DNA of 64,000 nt from Flavobacterium sp. (GCF_004211145.1 NZ_SEBS01000005.1:62001-126000); one strand, 5' to 3'; positions 25,837 to 35,597 are shown, counted from the first letter of the stretch. Made by a program: numbers and translations. Notes: a model not told the origin generated them from the sequence alone.

Positions 25837-26402
25837 TGAAAAAAGGGCTTTGGTTTGCGCTGCTGGTTTGTTCGAATATGTTCGCCCAGCAATATCTTGT
25901 CAAGAAAGGCGGGACGAAAATCGATATGCATTCGTTTCACGTGAACGAATCCAAAAAGCGCGTGGAATACAAAGCCAACAGCCAAAATAGCGCAATCCTG
26001 TTCAATGATGTCGATTCGTTGGTCGTCGATAAGAAAGTGCTTAAGCGGTTCGATATCGGGAAGAAACAACGATTGTTGTACGTGATCGCCTCGTCGAAAG
26101 GCAAGACGCTTGCGACATCGAACAAGATGGTTTCCAGATATGTCGGAGGTTTCGAATCGGTCGTGAAACAATATGAAATCGTGCTCATCGAGAACGGAAA
26201 GGCGACCGAAACGTTGAAATTTACCGCAAGGGAATCAGATGCCGAGGATCGTGCAAAGGTTTTCAAGATCGCTTCGACACATTTCATGGATTGTAATTCG
26301 TTCATGGAAAGATTAGCGCTTTTGGGCGATCAGGAAGATAAATCGAACCTGATCTTACTCAATTATCTCGATAATCCCGAACGTCTTTACTGCAAAAAAT
26401 GA
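25833..26402 (+). CDS. Secreted protein of unknown function (paralogue of the next gene)
   Basis: 189 residues with a signal peptide ending near SNMFAQ. The mature part aligns by eye with the downstream protein: KRVEYKANSQNSAILFNDVDSLVV against KRVNYIMRGEKAKVIKFEDLAQ, and HFMDCNSFMERL against HFGDCAKFVEYF. The conserved DC-x3-F motif and a C-terminal cysteine suggest a shared fold. ATGA overlaps on both sides. No known family recognised. Confidence 0.75.
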   Translation: MMKKGLWFALLVCSNMFAQQYLVKKGGTKIDMHSFHVNESKKRVEYKANSQNSAILFNDVDSLVVDKKVLKRFDIGKKQRLLYVIASSKGKTLATSNKMVSRYVGGFESVVKQYEIVLIENGKATETLKFTARESDAEDRAKVFKIASTHFMDCNSFMERLALLGDQEDKSNLILLNYLDNPERLYCKK

Positions 26403-26980
26403 AGAAAATCCTAGTTGTTTTACTGTTCGGAAGTTTAAATCTTTTCGCTCAATCTCCAATCGAAGGACCGCCTGACGGACCGATGCTCACCATCGAGAAA
26501 GCCGACGGCGAACTCCTGAGTCCCGCTGCGCTCCAAATGGATTACGGCGGCAAGCGCGTCAACTACATCATGAGAGGCGAGAAGGCGAAAGTGATCAAAT
26601 TCGAGGATCTCGCACAAGTCGATGTCGGCATGAACGTATTCAAGATTTTCGCGCCCAACAAACACCGCGGTTATCACATCAAGGCCGAAACCGATACGAA
26701 AATCCTCGCCAGCGTTCCCTTGAAATACCAAGGTGCGTACGCCGTTGAAATGCTCGTTGCGGTTCTCGACAACGACGGAAACATACTGGAATCGGTTGTG
26801 ATGACCGTCGCGAAAAAGAAAGTCGACAAACGCATAGCCGTAAAGGACATGGTCAGGAAACACTTTGGCGACTGCGCGAAATTCGTGGAATATTTCGACA
26901 ATTTCGATTACGAATCCGACACCCAAAAAATGCAGATCTGGGGATTCTTCGACATGACGAACTACGTCGACTGCAAATAA
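26399..26980 (+). CDS. Secreted protein of unknown function (paralogue of the previous gene)
   Basis: 193 residues: a signal peptide (MKKILVVLLFGSLNLFAQ), then a PIEGPPDGPM linker and a domain homologous to that of the upstream gene, including the HFGDCAKF motif and a cysteine near the C-terminal end. The two genes probably arose by tandem duplication and belong to one operon with the barrel protein. Confidence 0.75.
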   Translation: MKKILVVLLFGSLNLFAQSPIEGPPDGPMLTIEKADGELLSPAALQMDYGGKRVNYIMRGEKAKVIKFEDLAQVDVGMNVFKIFAPNKHRGYHIKAETDTKILASVPLKYQGAYAVEMLVAVLDNDGNILESVVMTVAKKKVDKRIAVKDMVRKHFGDCAKFVEYFDNFDYESDTQKMQIWGFFDMTNYVDCK

Positions 26981-26983
26981 AAA

Positions 26984-27008
26984 AAGCTCCGTGATTGGAG
27001 CTTTTCTT
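26984..27008. terminator. Bidirectional terminator
   Basis: A 7-bp stem AAGCTCC/GGAGCTT with a 6-nt loop, A run before and T-rich tract after, between the convergent secreted-protein operon and gltX. Confidence 0.85.
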
Positions 27009-28514
27009 TTATAAATTGGCGATCGCCTTTTTGATTCTCGACACGGTTTCTTCTTTGCCGATAAGTTCGATGATGTCGAAAAGATGCGGGCCCTTCAATG
27101 CCCCGACGAGACTCAAACGCAGCGGCTGCATGACTTTCCCCATTCCGATTTCATTTTTCGTCATCCAATCCTTTACGATAGTTTCGATGTTGGCCGACGT
27201 AAAATCGCCGATGTCTTCTATCAATTGGAATACGTCGCTCATCAAAGCCGGCGTTTCTTCCTTCCAGTTTTTGGACGCTTTCTCGTCGTACGATTCGGGC
27301 GCGACGAAGAAGTAGTCGCTCAGTTCCCAGAATTCCGACACAAAATGCGCGCGTTCCTTAATCAACGAAACGATCCTGATTAATTTGGTTTGATCAATCT
27401 CGATTCCTTTGTCGGATAGGATAGGAGCGAAGTCTTTCGCCAGTTCCGAATCGGGTTTGTTGACGAGATATTGGTGGTTGAACCATTTGTTTTTCTCGGG
27501 ATCGAATTTCGCACCGGCTTTGTGCACGCGGTTCAAATCGAAACTTTCGGCCAGTTCCTCAAGTGAGAAAATCTCTTTTTCAGATCCGTCGTTCCAGCCC
27601 AAAAGTGCAAGGAAATTGACGACCGCTTCCGGGAAATAGCCTTTTTCACGATAACCCGACGAAACGCCTTCCTCAGTTTTCCATTCGAGCGGAAACACCG
27701 GGAAGCCCATTTTGTCGCCGTCGCGTTTCGATAATTTTCCATTTCCGACAGGTTTCAGAATCAACGGCAAGTGCGCGAATTCAGGCGCATCCCATTCGAA
27801 GGCGCGATACAGCAAGACGTGCAGCGGCATAGATGGCAACCATTCTTCGCCTCGGATCACGTGGGAGGTTTCCATCAAATGATCGTCGACGATGTTCGCC
27901 AAATGATACGTCGGCATGCCGTCAGATTTGAACAATACTTTATCGTCAAGCAGGTTCGTGTCGAATTTTATTTCGCCTCGGATGATGTCGGTCAAATGCA
28001 AAATCTCGTTCACAGGCGTTTTGAAACGCACGACATAATCTTCGCCCGACGCTATTCTTTCGAGGGTTTTCTCGGCCGAAATCGAAAGTGAATTGTCCAA
28101 TCCATCGCGAACCGAATGATTGTAGATGAATGTTTTTCCTTCAGCTTCGGCCGTTTTCCGAAGACTGTCAAGGCTTTCAGGCGTGTCGAACGCGACATAT
28201 GCATTTCCTGAAGCGATCAGTCGGTCCGCATATTCCTTATACAACGGTTTGCGTTCGCTTTGTCGGTACGGTCCGAACTTTTCATTCTTCGCGACAGTTT
28301 CTGACGGTGCGATTCCGAGCCATTCGAGCGCTTCGAAAATGTAGGCTTCGGCTCCCGGGACGAAACGATTCTGGTCAGTATCTTCGATCCTTAGATAAAA
28401 AACGCCGCCGTGTTTCTTGGCAAACAAATAGTTGAAAAGTGCTGTCCGGACGCCGCCGATGTGAAGCGGACCCGTCGGACTTGGTGCAAAACGCACGCGA
28501 ACTGGTCTTGACAT
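27009..28514 (-). CDS. gltX: Glutamate--tRNA ligase
   Basis: 501 residues, normal for bacterial GluRS. The HIGH region is FAPSPTGPLHIGG (about 8-20) and the KMSKS equivalent is GKLSKRDGDK (about 263-272). Charges tRNA-Glu, and possibly tRNA-Gln in bacteria lacking GlnRS; here glnS is also present, so GluRS is expected to be discriminating. It is divergent from the DUF4175 gene across a large repeat element. Confidence 0.96.
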   Translation of the reverse strand: MSRPVRVRFAPSPTGPLHIGGVRTALFNYLFAKKHGGVFYLRIEDTDQNRFVPGAEAYIFEALEWLGIAPSETVAKNEKFGPYRQSERKPLYKEYADRLIASGNAYVAFDTPESLDSLRKTAEAEGKTFIYNHSVRDGLDNSLSISAEKTLERIASGEDYVVRFKTPVNEILHLTDIIRGEIKFDTNLLDDKVLFKSDGMPTYHLANIVDDHLMETSHVIRGEEWLPSMPLHVLLYRAFEWDAPEFAHLPLILKPVGNGKLSKRDGDKMGFPVFPLEWKTEEGVSSGYREKGYFPEAVVNFLALLGWNDGSEKEIFSLEELAESFDLNRVHKAGAKFDPEKNKWFNHQYLVNKPDSELAKDFAPILSDKGIEIDQTKLIRIVSLIKERAHFVSEFWELSDYFFVAPESYDEKASKNWKEETPALMSDVFQLIEDIGDFTSANIETIVKDWMTKNEIGMGKVMQPLRLSLVGALKGPHLFDIIELIGKEETVSRIKKAIANL

Positions 28515-28528
28515 GTTGAAAATTTTTG

Positions 28529-28536
28529 CAAAGATA
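28529..28536 (-). promoter_or_regulatory. Bacteroidota -7 box for gltX
   Basis: On the minus strand this reads TATCTTTG, a perfect TAnnTTTG, 14 bases before the ATG. The position of the -33 box falls in the arm of the repeat element, where no TTTG is seen. Confidence 0.55.
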
Positions 28537-28544
28537 GGGAAATG

Positions 28545-28815
28545 GGACGCGCTACGCTATAGACGCGCTTCGCTATAGACGCGCTTCGCTTTGGACGCGC
28601 CCTGCGGGCTTTGGACTGCAGGACGTGGTAAACGACAATCAATAAAAGATGTTCCCGATTTCCAATCTCTACCAAGTCCTGCAGTCTAAAGCGTAGCGAG
28701 TCCAAAGCGCAGCGAGTCCGAAGCAACGCGTATCTAAAGCGCAGCGTATCCAAAGCAACGCGTGTCTAAAGCGCAGCGTGTCGTAAGCAACGCGTGTCCA
28801 AAGCGCAGCGCGTCC
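28545..28815. repeat. Hairpin element with arms of 16-bp tandem repeats
   Basis: The left arm (28545-28630) has about three copies of a 16-bp unit with core GACGCGCTTCGCTATA, then GACTGCAGGAC and TGGTA. The right arm starts with TACCA and GTCCTGCAGTC (28670-28686) and continues as about eight copies of the complementary unit (core TCCAAAGCGCAGCG) to 28815. The two arms can fold on each other around a 39-nt loop. The right arm is longer by repeat expansion. It occupies most of the 28515-28877 gap; no gene is seen in it. Confidence 0.88.
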
Positions 28816-28877
28816 ATAAATTAACTTTTTTTGTTTTCCAAAATGACTACTTTTATCGGTTAAGTAAACAAACAACT

Positions 28878-31800
28878 TTGGAAAAGTCGCATCTCATCTA
28901 CGAAAAGCTCGAGGCTTTCATCAGGAAATATTATACGAATGAACTTTTACGCGGCAGCATTTTCTTTGTCGGGCTGGGTGTTTTGTATTTTTTGTTTACG
29001 ATTTCGGTCGAATATTTCCTTTGGCTCAAACCCGGAGCGCGCACTTTTTTGTTCTGGGCGTTCATCGGCGTGGAACTTTTCCTGCTCACGCGTTTCATCT
29101 TGTTCCCGATTTCGAAGCTTTTCAAGTTGCAAAAGGGAATTGGATATGCCGAGGCGTCGGATATCATCGGGAACCACTTCTCAGAAGTCAGTGACAAACT
29201 CACGAATTTTTTGCAGTTGCGTGACGACAAAAATCAGTCGGAATTGTTGCTCGCCTCGATAGAGCAGAAGGCGAATTCGCTGCAACCGGTTCCGTTCAGC
29301 AATGCCGTAAATTTCAGGAAGAACCGAAAGTATTTGCCACTCGCGATCCTGCCGTTGTTGTTCGTCGCGTTTTTTTACATCTCGGGCAACGACGACTTCC
29401 TGTCGCAGAGTTTGAACCGAGTCGTGAATTACAAACAGCAGTTCCTTCCGCCGGCGCCGTTTAAGTTCGTCGTGCTCAACGATAAGCTGCAGACGGAGCA
29501 GAACCAGGATTTTATCGTCCGAGTCAAAATAGAAGGCCGAATCGTCCCTGAAAATGCCATGATCTACATCGGCGATGAAAGTTATTTCATGGAATCAGAG
29601 AAGGCGGGCGAGTTCCAGTTCCGAATCCCGAAACCGGCGATGAACATGGAATTCCATATCGAAGCAAATGCAGTGCGTTCGAACGATTATGAACTCGCCG
29701 TGATTACCGTACCGTCTATCGCGAATTTCGAAATGGTATTGAACTTCCCGAATTACCTCGGCAAGCGTTCGGAAACCATCAAAGGAACCGGAAACGCCGT
29801 CATTCCTGAAGGCACGCGCGTCACGTGGAACATGCAAACGCAGGCGACGCAAAAAGTCGATTGGAGCGATTTGGCGAATTCGTTTCCGTTCGTGAAAAAT
29901 GAAAATGCGTTCACATTGTCGAAATCAATTTCACAAAACACCGAGTATCAGATACTTACGTCGAATAGCAAGGTAGCGAATTACGAGAAGTTAAACTACA
30001 GAATTTCAGTTATAAAGGATCAGTATCCAACGATTACGGTCGGCAATGCGCCCGATACTTTGAAAGTCGGCAAAGATTACATCCTCGGACAGGTTTCAGA
30101 CGACTACGGTTTGTCGAAACTGCAAGTCGTGTATTATCCGAAAGGAAACGCAGCGGCCGCCAAACGTGGAACAATCGCAGTGAAGAAAGACGTGTTCGAC
30201 CAATTCGTGTTTTCGTTTCCGGGAACGCTTCCGGTGGAGCAGGGAATTTCCTACGAATATTATTTTGAGGTTTTCGACAACGACGCGCCTCACGGTTTTA
30301 AGGCGAGCAAATCGTCGGTATTCAGCGACAGGATCTCGACCGAGGAAGAGAAGCAGGACGAAATGTTGCAGGAGCAAAACAGCAACATCAATAGCCTCGA
30401 GAAATCACTTAAGAACCAGGAGAAGCAATTGTCGGAACTCGATAAATTGCGCAATGCCGGAAAGGAAAAAGACAATCTCGAATTCAAGGATCAACAAAAG
30501 GTAAACGATTTTATCAAACGCCAGAAACAGCAGGACGAGATGATGAAGGAGTTTACGAAGAAGCTCGACGAGAACCTCGACAAATTCAAGAGCGAAAAAA
30601 AGGATGAATTCAAGGAAGAACTGCAACGCCGACTGGAAAAGCAGGAAAAAGATATTGAGAAAAACCAAAAGTTGCTCGATGAATTGAAAGAACTCAACGA
30701 CAAGATCAGCAAGGAAGAACTGTTCGAAAAAATGGACAAGTTCAAACAGAATGCGAAAAACCAAACCAAGAATCTGGAGCAATTGGTTGAACTGACCAAG
30801 AAATATTACGTCGAGAAAAAGGCCGAACAGATTGCCGACAAATTGGAAAAGCTAGCCGAGAAACAGGATAAGCTTTCAGAAAACGACAAGGAAAACAAGT
30901 CAGACAAACAAGAAGAAATCAATAAGGAATTTGATAAGATCCAGGAAGAACTTGATCAACTCGAGAAGGATAACCAGGATTTGAAGAAGCCGATGGAGTT
31001 GCCGAAGACTGAAAACGAAGAGAAAAGCATCGAAGACGACTTGAAGAAAGCGTCGGACGAACTCAAAAAGGAAAGCCAGAAAGCCGCGAAGCCCAAACAA
31101 AAAAGCGCCTCAAAAAAGATGCAGGAAATGGGACAGAACATGATGCAGATGATGGGCGGAGGCGAAATGGAACAAATGGAAGAAGACGTGAAAATGCTGC
31201 GTCAGATCCTTGATAATTTGCTTGCTTTTTCATTCTCGGAAGAAGACTTGATGAACGATTTCAAAGACCTGAAGCGCAACGCGCCTTCGTTCAACAAGAA
31301 CTTGAAACTACAACAGGATTTAAAACAACAATTCAAACACGTCGACGACAGTTTGTTCGCGATGTCGTTGCGCAACCCGAAGATGACCGAGAACGTCACG
31401 ACCGAAATCGGAAACGTACATTACAACATCGACAAGTCGCTTGAAGCGTTCGTGGAAGCCCAGGTTTCAAAAGGTGCGTCTCACCAACAGTACACGATTT
31501 CAGCCGCGAACCGATTGGCCGATATGCTTAGCGAGATCATGAACAGCATGCAGATGGAGATGAACATGCAAGGTTCGGGTGGCGGAAAACCCAAGCCAGG
31601 ACAAGGTCAGGGCGGCGGCATGCAATTGCCCGACATCATCAAGAAACAAGGCGAACTCGGCGATAAGATGAAAGGCGGAAAGAAACCCGGCGACAAACCC
31701 GGCGAAGGCGAGAAGCCCGGACAAGGCGAAGCGGGTAAGCAAGGCGAGAATGGAAAAAGTGGTCAGAATGGCCAAAAAGGCAAAGGTGAAAAAGGCGCGA

Positions 31801-32273
31801 AAGGCGAAGGCGGCGGCGGAAAAGGAAACGGTCAGGGCGAAGGTTCTGAAGGCGATGACGGAGAAGGCGACGCACGCGCAATAATGGAAATCTACAAAGA
31901 GCAACGCCAATTGCGTGAAGCCTTGCAGAATGAATTGAACAAGCAAGGTCTTGGCGGTTCGGGCCAAAGCGCAATCGACCAGATGAAGCAAATCGAGAAG
32001 CAATTGCTCAACAAAGGCTTTAACAACGAAACGATGCAAAAAATCCTGAACCTCAAATACGAATTGCTCAAACTCGAAAAAGCGGTGCAGCAACAAGGCG
32101 AGGAGAAGAAGCGTCAATCGGAAACGAACAAAAAAGAGTTCAACAACCAAACGAATGCGCTTCCGGCGGCTTTGCAGGATTATTTGAACAGTATTGAAAT
32201 ATTAAACCGCCAAAGCTTACCTTTGCGCTCCAATTACAACCAGAAGGTTCAGGAATATTTCAAGGCACAATGA
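28878..32273 (+). CDS. DUF4175 family large membrane/coiled-coil protein
   Basis: About 1,131 residues with a proposed TTG start at 28878 (LEKSHLIYEKLEAFIRKYY). The longer frame from 28794 begins inside the repeat element and is unlikely. Two N-terminal transmembrane helices (LRGSIFFVGLGVLYFLFTI and TFLFWAFIGVELFLLTRFI) and a third near residue 155 (LAILPLLFVAFFYI) precede Ig-like beta domains. Then comes a very long charged coiled coil (roughly bases 30330-31130), a Met/Gln-rich stretch, and a Gly/Lys/Glu-rich low-complexity segment (31580-31870). Domain order and length match DUF4175, a Bacteroidota envelope family of unknown function. ybeY overlaps by 4 bases. Confidence 0.85.
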   Translation: MEKSHLIYEKLEAFIRKYYTNELLRGSIFFVGLGVLYFLFTISVEYFLWLKPGARTFLFWAFIGVELFLLTRFILFPISKLFKLQKGIGYAEASDIIGNHFSEVSDKLTNFLQLRDDKNQSELLLASIEQKANSLQPVPFSNAVNFRKNRKYLPLAILPLLFVAFFYISGNDDFLSQSLNRVVNYKQQFLPPAPFKFVVLNDKLQTEQNQDFIVRVKIEGRIVPENAMIYIGDESYFMESEKAGEFQFRIPKPAMNMEFHIEANAVRSNDYELAVITVPSIANFEMVLNFPNYLGKRSETIKGTGNAVIPEGTRVTWNMQTQATQKVDWSDLANSFPFVKNENAFTLSKSISQNTEYQILTSNSKVANYEKLNYRISVIKDQYPTITVGNAPDTLKVGKDYILGQVSDDYGLSKLQVVYYPKGNAAAAKRGTIAVKKDVFDQFVFSFPGTLPVEQGISYEYYFEVFDNDAPHGFKASKSSVFSDRISTEEEKQDEMLQEQNSNINSLEKSLKNQEKQLSELDKLRNAGKEKDNLEFKDQQKVNDFIKRQKQQDEMMKEFTKKLDENLDKFKSEKKDEFKEELQRRLEKQEKDIEKNQKLLDELKELNDKISKEELFEKMDKFKQNAKNQTKNLEQLVELTKKYYVEKKAEQIADKLEKLAEKQDKLSENDKENKSDKQEEINKEFDKIQEELDQLEKDNQDLKKPMELPKTENEEKSIEDDLKKASDELKKESQKAAKPKQKSASKKMQEMGQNMMQMMGGGEMEQMEEDVKMLRQILDNLLAFSFSEEDLMNDFKDLKRNAPSFNKNLKLQQDLKQQFKHVDDSLFAMSLRNPKMTENVTTEIGNVHYNIDKSLEAFVEAQVSKGASHQQYTISAANRLADMLSEIMNSMQMEMNMQGSGGGKPKPGQGQGGGMQLPDIIKKQGELGDKMKGGKKPGDKPGEGEKPGQGEAGKQGENGKSGQNGQKGKGEKGAKGEGGGGKGNGQGEGSEGDDGEGDARAIMEIYKEQRQLREALQNELNKQGLGGSGQSAIDQMKQIEKQLLNKGFNNETMQKILNLKYELLKLEKAVQQQGEEKKRQSETNKKEFNNQTNALPAALQDYLNSIEILNRQSLPLRSNYNQKVQEYFKAQ

Positions 32274-32689
32274 TAAGTTTTAATTACGAGACCGAATTTG
32301 AGATTACCGATGAGGCGGCTTACGAGAGCTGGATTTCGCGTATCATCGAATCGGAACAAAAGAAAGAAGGCGATATCAATTACATCTTTTGCGATGATGA
32401 ATATCTGCTTGAAATCAATCAAAAATATCTCAATCACGACACGTTGACCGACATTATCAGCTTCGATTACTCTGTAGGAAACGAATTACATGGTGATATT
32501 TTCATTTCAATCGAACGAGTGAAGGAAAATGCGGCCGAATTCGGGGTTTCTTTCGAGTCGGAACTCAATCGGGTAATGGCTCATGGCGTATTGCATTATT
32601 GCGGATACAAAGATAAATCGGAGGCCGACGAAGTTGTAATGAGAAGCAAAGAAGAAGAAAAGATGCGAATGTTCCACGTGGAACCTTAA
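32270..32689 (+). CDS. ybeY: Endoribonuclease YbeY (rRNA maturation)
   Basis: 139 residues. Single-strand endoribonuclease involved in 16S rRNA 3' maturation and ribosome quality control. DTLTDIISFDYS and the zinc-binding HGVLHYCGYKD motif are present; as in other Bacteroidota the third position is not a classic GYDH. The last six codons (MFHVEP) coincide with a parS-like palindrome at 32670-32685. The start overlaps DUF4175 by ATGA. Confidence 0.94.
   Translation: MISFNYETEFEITDEAAYESWISRIIESEQKKEGDINYIFCDDEYLLEINQKYLNHDTLTDIISFDYSVGNELHGDIFISIERVKENAAEFGVSFESELNRVMAHGVLHYCGYKDKSEADEVVMRSKEEEKMRMFHVEP
32670..32685. other. parS-like site 1
   Basis: TGTTCCACGTGGAACC; its inner 14 bases are a perfect palindrome. 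It matches the ParB-binding consensus known from gammaproteobacteria and Bacillus (TGTTYCACGTGRAACA). It is embedded in the 3' end of ybeY. Confidence 0.8.
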
Positions 32690-32716
32690 ACATCCGAATG
32701 AGAAAAATCAAAAGCG

Positions 32717-32732
32717 TGTTTCACGTGGAACA
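32717..32732. other. parS-like site 2
   Basis: TGTTTCACGTGGAACA, one T-G mismatch from a perfect palindrome, two bases before the mnmG ATG. Confidence 0.8.
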
Positions 32733-32734
32733 TT

Positions 32735-34606
32735 ATGTTTGGAGAAAGTTATGACGTTATAGTGGTCGGCGCCGGCCACGCAGGTTCAGAAGCCGCAGCG
32801 GCCGCAGCCAACATGGGTTGCAAAACGCTGTTGGTAACGATGAGTTTGCAAAACATTGCCCAAATGTCGTGCAATCCAGCGATGGGCGGTATCGCGAAAG
32901 GACAAATCGTGCGCGAAATCGACGCGCTCGGCGGATATTCGGGAATTGTGTCCGACAAGACGGCGATCCAGTTTAAAATGTTGAACAAGTCGAAAGGTCC
33001 CGCGATGTGGTCGCCCCGAGTTCAAAGCGACCGCATGCGTTTTGCTGAAGAATGGCGACTCATGCTTGAGGCGACGCCGAATCTTGATTTCTACCAAGAG
33101 ATGGTTCGCGGCCTCATCATCGAAGATGGAAAAATCAAAGGAATCAAGACGTCACTCGGTGTCGAGATCAAATCGAAAACCGTCGTGCTTACAAACGGGA
33201 CGTTTTTGAACGGATTGATCCATATCGGGGAAAAACAATTCGGTGGAGGACGAGCAGGCGAGAGTGCCGCGTACGGAATCACCGAAGATTTGGTCAACGC
33301 CGGTTTTGAAGCCGGGCGAATGAAAACCGGAACGCCTCCACGCATAGACGGACGTTCGCTCGATTACTCCAAGATGAACGAGGAGAAAGGCGACGCAATC
33401 CCGCAGAAATTTTCATATTCTGACGAAACACAGCCGTTGAAACACCAGCGGTCGTGTCATATGACGTATACGTCGAACGACGTCCATAACATTTTGCGCG
33501 AAGGATTCGATCGTTCGCCGATGTTCAATGGACGAATCAAAAGTTTGGGACCGCGTTATTGTCCATCGATTGAAGACAAGATCAATCGATTCGCCGACAA
33601 GGAACGCCATCAACTTTTCGTTGAACCTGAAGGATGGAATACCGTCGAAGTCTATGTAAATGGATTTTCTACGTCATTGCCTGAAGATATTCAGTACAAA
33701 GCATTGAAATCAGTCGCGGGATTCGAGAAAGTAAAGTTTTTCCGTCCGGGATATGCGATCGAATACGATTACTTTCCGCCTACGCAACTCAAGCACACGC
33801 TTGAAACGAAATTAGTGGAAGGCTTGTATTTTGCAGGGCAAATCAACGGAACGACAGGTTACGAAGAAGCAGCTTCCCAAGGATTGATGGCGGGAATCAA
33901 CGCCGCGTTGAAAGTCCAGGAGAAAGATCCGTTTATTTTGAAGCGCGATGAGGCTTACATTGGTGTTCTTGTCGATGATCTGATTACGAAGGGAACCGAG
34001 GAGCCGTATCGCATGTTTACATCGAGAGCAGAATACAGGACGTTGCTTCGCCAAGATAACGCAGATTTCAGATTGACGCCAAAATCTTTCGAGATTGGTC
34101 TTGCGTCTGAGAAGCGTCTGAGAAGAATGGAGAAGAAGCTAACCGAAAGCGAAAATATGGTAAAATTCTTTAAAGACACGAGTGTGACGGTCGAAGAAAC
34201 GAATCCCATTCTCGTGGAAAAAGAAAGCGCGCCGATCACACAGTCGGATAAAATGTTCAAAGTATTTTCCCGACCACAGATTGAACTCGATGACATCCTA
34301 AAATTTGAAAAGGTAAAAGAATATATCGCTCAAAATGATTTAGATCAGGAAATTATAGAGCAAGCCGAAATCCAGGTCAAATATTCCGGATATATTGAAA
34401 AGGAACGTGCGAACGCCGACAAGCTTACACGACTCGAAGATGTGAAAATTCCTGAGGATTTCGATTACCACAAAATCAAATCGATGTCAATTGAGGCAAA
34501 ACAGAAACTGAGCGCAATAAAACCCGTTACGATTTCTCAAGCGTCGCGGATTAGTGGCGTTTCTCCAAGCGATATTTCGGTGCTTTTGATTTACATGGGA
34601 AGATAG
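32735..34606 (+). CDS. mnmG: tRNA uridine-5-carboxymethylaminomethyl modification enzyme
   Basis: 623 residues (GidA). With MnmE it builds the cmnm5 group on wobble U34 of several tRNAs, using FAD. The dinucleotide-binding motif [12 protein letters not shown] is at about 10-21. The conserved [24 protein letters not shown] segment is split here by position 50-72, [11 protein letters not shown] is near 205, and the C-terminal end is [17 protein letters not shown], as expected. It is bracketed by parS-like sites on both sides. Confidence 0.96.
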   Translation: MFGESYDVIVVGAGHAGSEAAAAAANMGCKTLLVTMSLQNIAQMSCNPAMGGIAKGQIVREIDALGGYSGIVSDKTAIQFKMLNKSKGPAMWSPRVQSDRMRFAEEWRLMLEATPNLDFYQEMVRGLIIEDGKIKGIKTSLGVEIKSKTVVLTNGTFLNGLIHIGEKQFGGGRAGESAAYGITEDLVNAGFEAGRMKTGTPPRIDGRSLDYSKMNEEKGDAIPQKFSYSDETQPLKHQRSCHMTYTSNDVHNILREGFDRSPMFNGRIKSLGPRYCPSIEDKINRFADKERHQLFVEPEGWNTVEVYVNGFSTSLPEDIQYKALKSVAGFEKVKFFRPGYAIEYDYFPPTQLKHTLETKLVEGLYFAGQINGTTGYEEAASQGLMAGINAALKVQEKDPFILKRDEAYIGVLVDDLITKGTEEPYRMFTSRAEYRTLLRQDNADFRLTPKSFEIGLASEKRLRRMEKKLTESENMVKFFKDTSVTVEETNPILVEKESAPITQSDKMFKVFSRPQIELDDILKFEKVKEYIAQNDLDQEIIEQAEIQVKYSGYIEKERANADKLTRLEDVKIPEDFDYHKIKSMSIEAKQKLSAIKPVTISQASRISGVSPSDISVLLIYMGR

Positions 34607-34620
34607 TTTCACGTGGAACG
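34605..34620. other. parS-like site 3
   Basis: The core GTTTCACGTGGAAC at 34606-34619 overlaps the mnmG stop codon. It is identical to site 2 in the central 14 bases. Confidence 0.75.
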
Positions 34621-34684
34621 AATTGGGTGAAAGCCCATGAATAAAGGGATTGCCGATGATTGGGCGATTTTATTTTAAGTTTAT

Positions 34685-35536
34685 ATGACAAACACCAACA
34701 ACGACAAGCTATTTTTGGAAGTCAAGGACCACTCGGTTTCAGGCGAACAATTCAAATTGTATCACGATACCGACTTGGATTTACTCTATACATTTCCAAA
34801 ACCTGAGGGCGAAAAACTTGCATCGTACTACGAAAGCGACGATTATATTTCACATACGGATGGAAAGCGTTCGGTTTTTGAAAAAGTTTATCACTTTGTA
34901 AAGAAAATTGCACTTAAGAATAAGTTGAAGCTTGTCAATTCACTTCAATCCTCGAAAGGAAATCTTCTCGACATCGGTGCTGGCACCGGAGATTTTTTGG
35001 CGGTTGCAAAATCCGATGGTTGGAAGGTATCGGGAATCGAACCAAGTGAAAAGGCGAAATCTATCGCAGTTTCAAAAGGTGTTTCATTTTCAGACGCGAC
35101 CGAGACATATCCAGCCAAATCCTTCGACGCGATAACGATGTGGCACGTTTTGGAACATGTTCCGAATCCGTCGCAGCAACTTGCCGAATTGAAACGTCTG
35201 CTAAAACCCAATGGCGTCATTTTGATCGCCGTTCCGAATTTCAAATCTGAAGACGCAAAAACATATGGCGAACATTGGGCGGCGTTCGACGTTCCGCGTC
35301 ACTTGTGGCATTTCTCGAAGACATCGATCGAAAAATTATCGGCACAGAACGGTTTGAAACTTGAAAAAACGCTTCCGATGCCATTTGACGCGTTTTACGT
35401 GAGTCTTTTGTCGGAGAAATATAAAAAAGGCGGCATGAAACCCGTGTCGGCGTTTCTTAATGGCTTGAAATCCAATATGAAAGCTAGAAAAACAGGCGAG
35501 TTTTCTTCGCTTATTTACGTCATTCGAAACCAATAG
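34685..35536 (+). CDS. Class I SAM-dependent methyltransferase
   Basis: 283 residues. The SAM-binding motif I LLDIGAGTGDFL (about residues 95-106) and the MWHVLEHVPNPSQQL motif (about 153-167) are typical of the Methyltransf_23 group. GVILIAVPNF and FDVPRHLWHFS follow in order. The N-terminal ~80 residues suit a substrate-recognition cap. The substrate is unknown. It starts 78 bases after mnmG. Confidence 0.9.
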   Translation: MTNTNNDKLFLEVKDHSVSGEQFKLYHDTDLDLLYTFPKPEGEKLASYYESDDYISHTDGKRSVFEKVYHFVKKIALKNKLKLVNSLQSSKGNLLDIGAGTGDFLAVAKSDGWKVSGIEPSEKAKSIAVSKGVSFSDATETYPAKSFDAITMWHVLEHVPNPSQQLAELKRLLKPNGVILIAVPNFKSEDAKTYGEHWAAFDVPRHLWHFSKTSIEKLSAQNGLKLEKTLPMPFDAFYVSLLSEKYKKGGMKPVSAFLNGLKSNMKARKTGEFSSLIYVIRNQ

Positions 35537-35567
35537 TCGTGGCAAGGCTTGAATTTTATTTCAACCC

Positions 35568-35597
35568 TTTGCCCGTCAACTAATTTTTATACTTTTA
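35568..35597 (+). promoter_or_regulatory. Promoter for the OmpH-like lipoprotein
   Basis: TTTG at 35568-35571 and TACTTTTA at 35590-35597, one mismatch to TAnnTTTG, spaced by 18 bases and 34 bases before the ATG. Confidence 0.55.

Noticed and set aside
25934..25947. GTTTCACGTGAACG as a parS site
   Set aside because: Two mismatches, inside a coding region and outside the cluster.
31580..31870. Gly/Lys-rich segment of DUF4175 as a frameshift or assembly artefact
   Set aside because: The frame stays open on both sides and the same low-complexity segment is common in this family.
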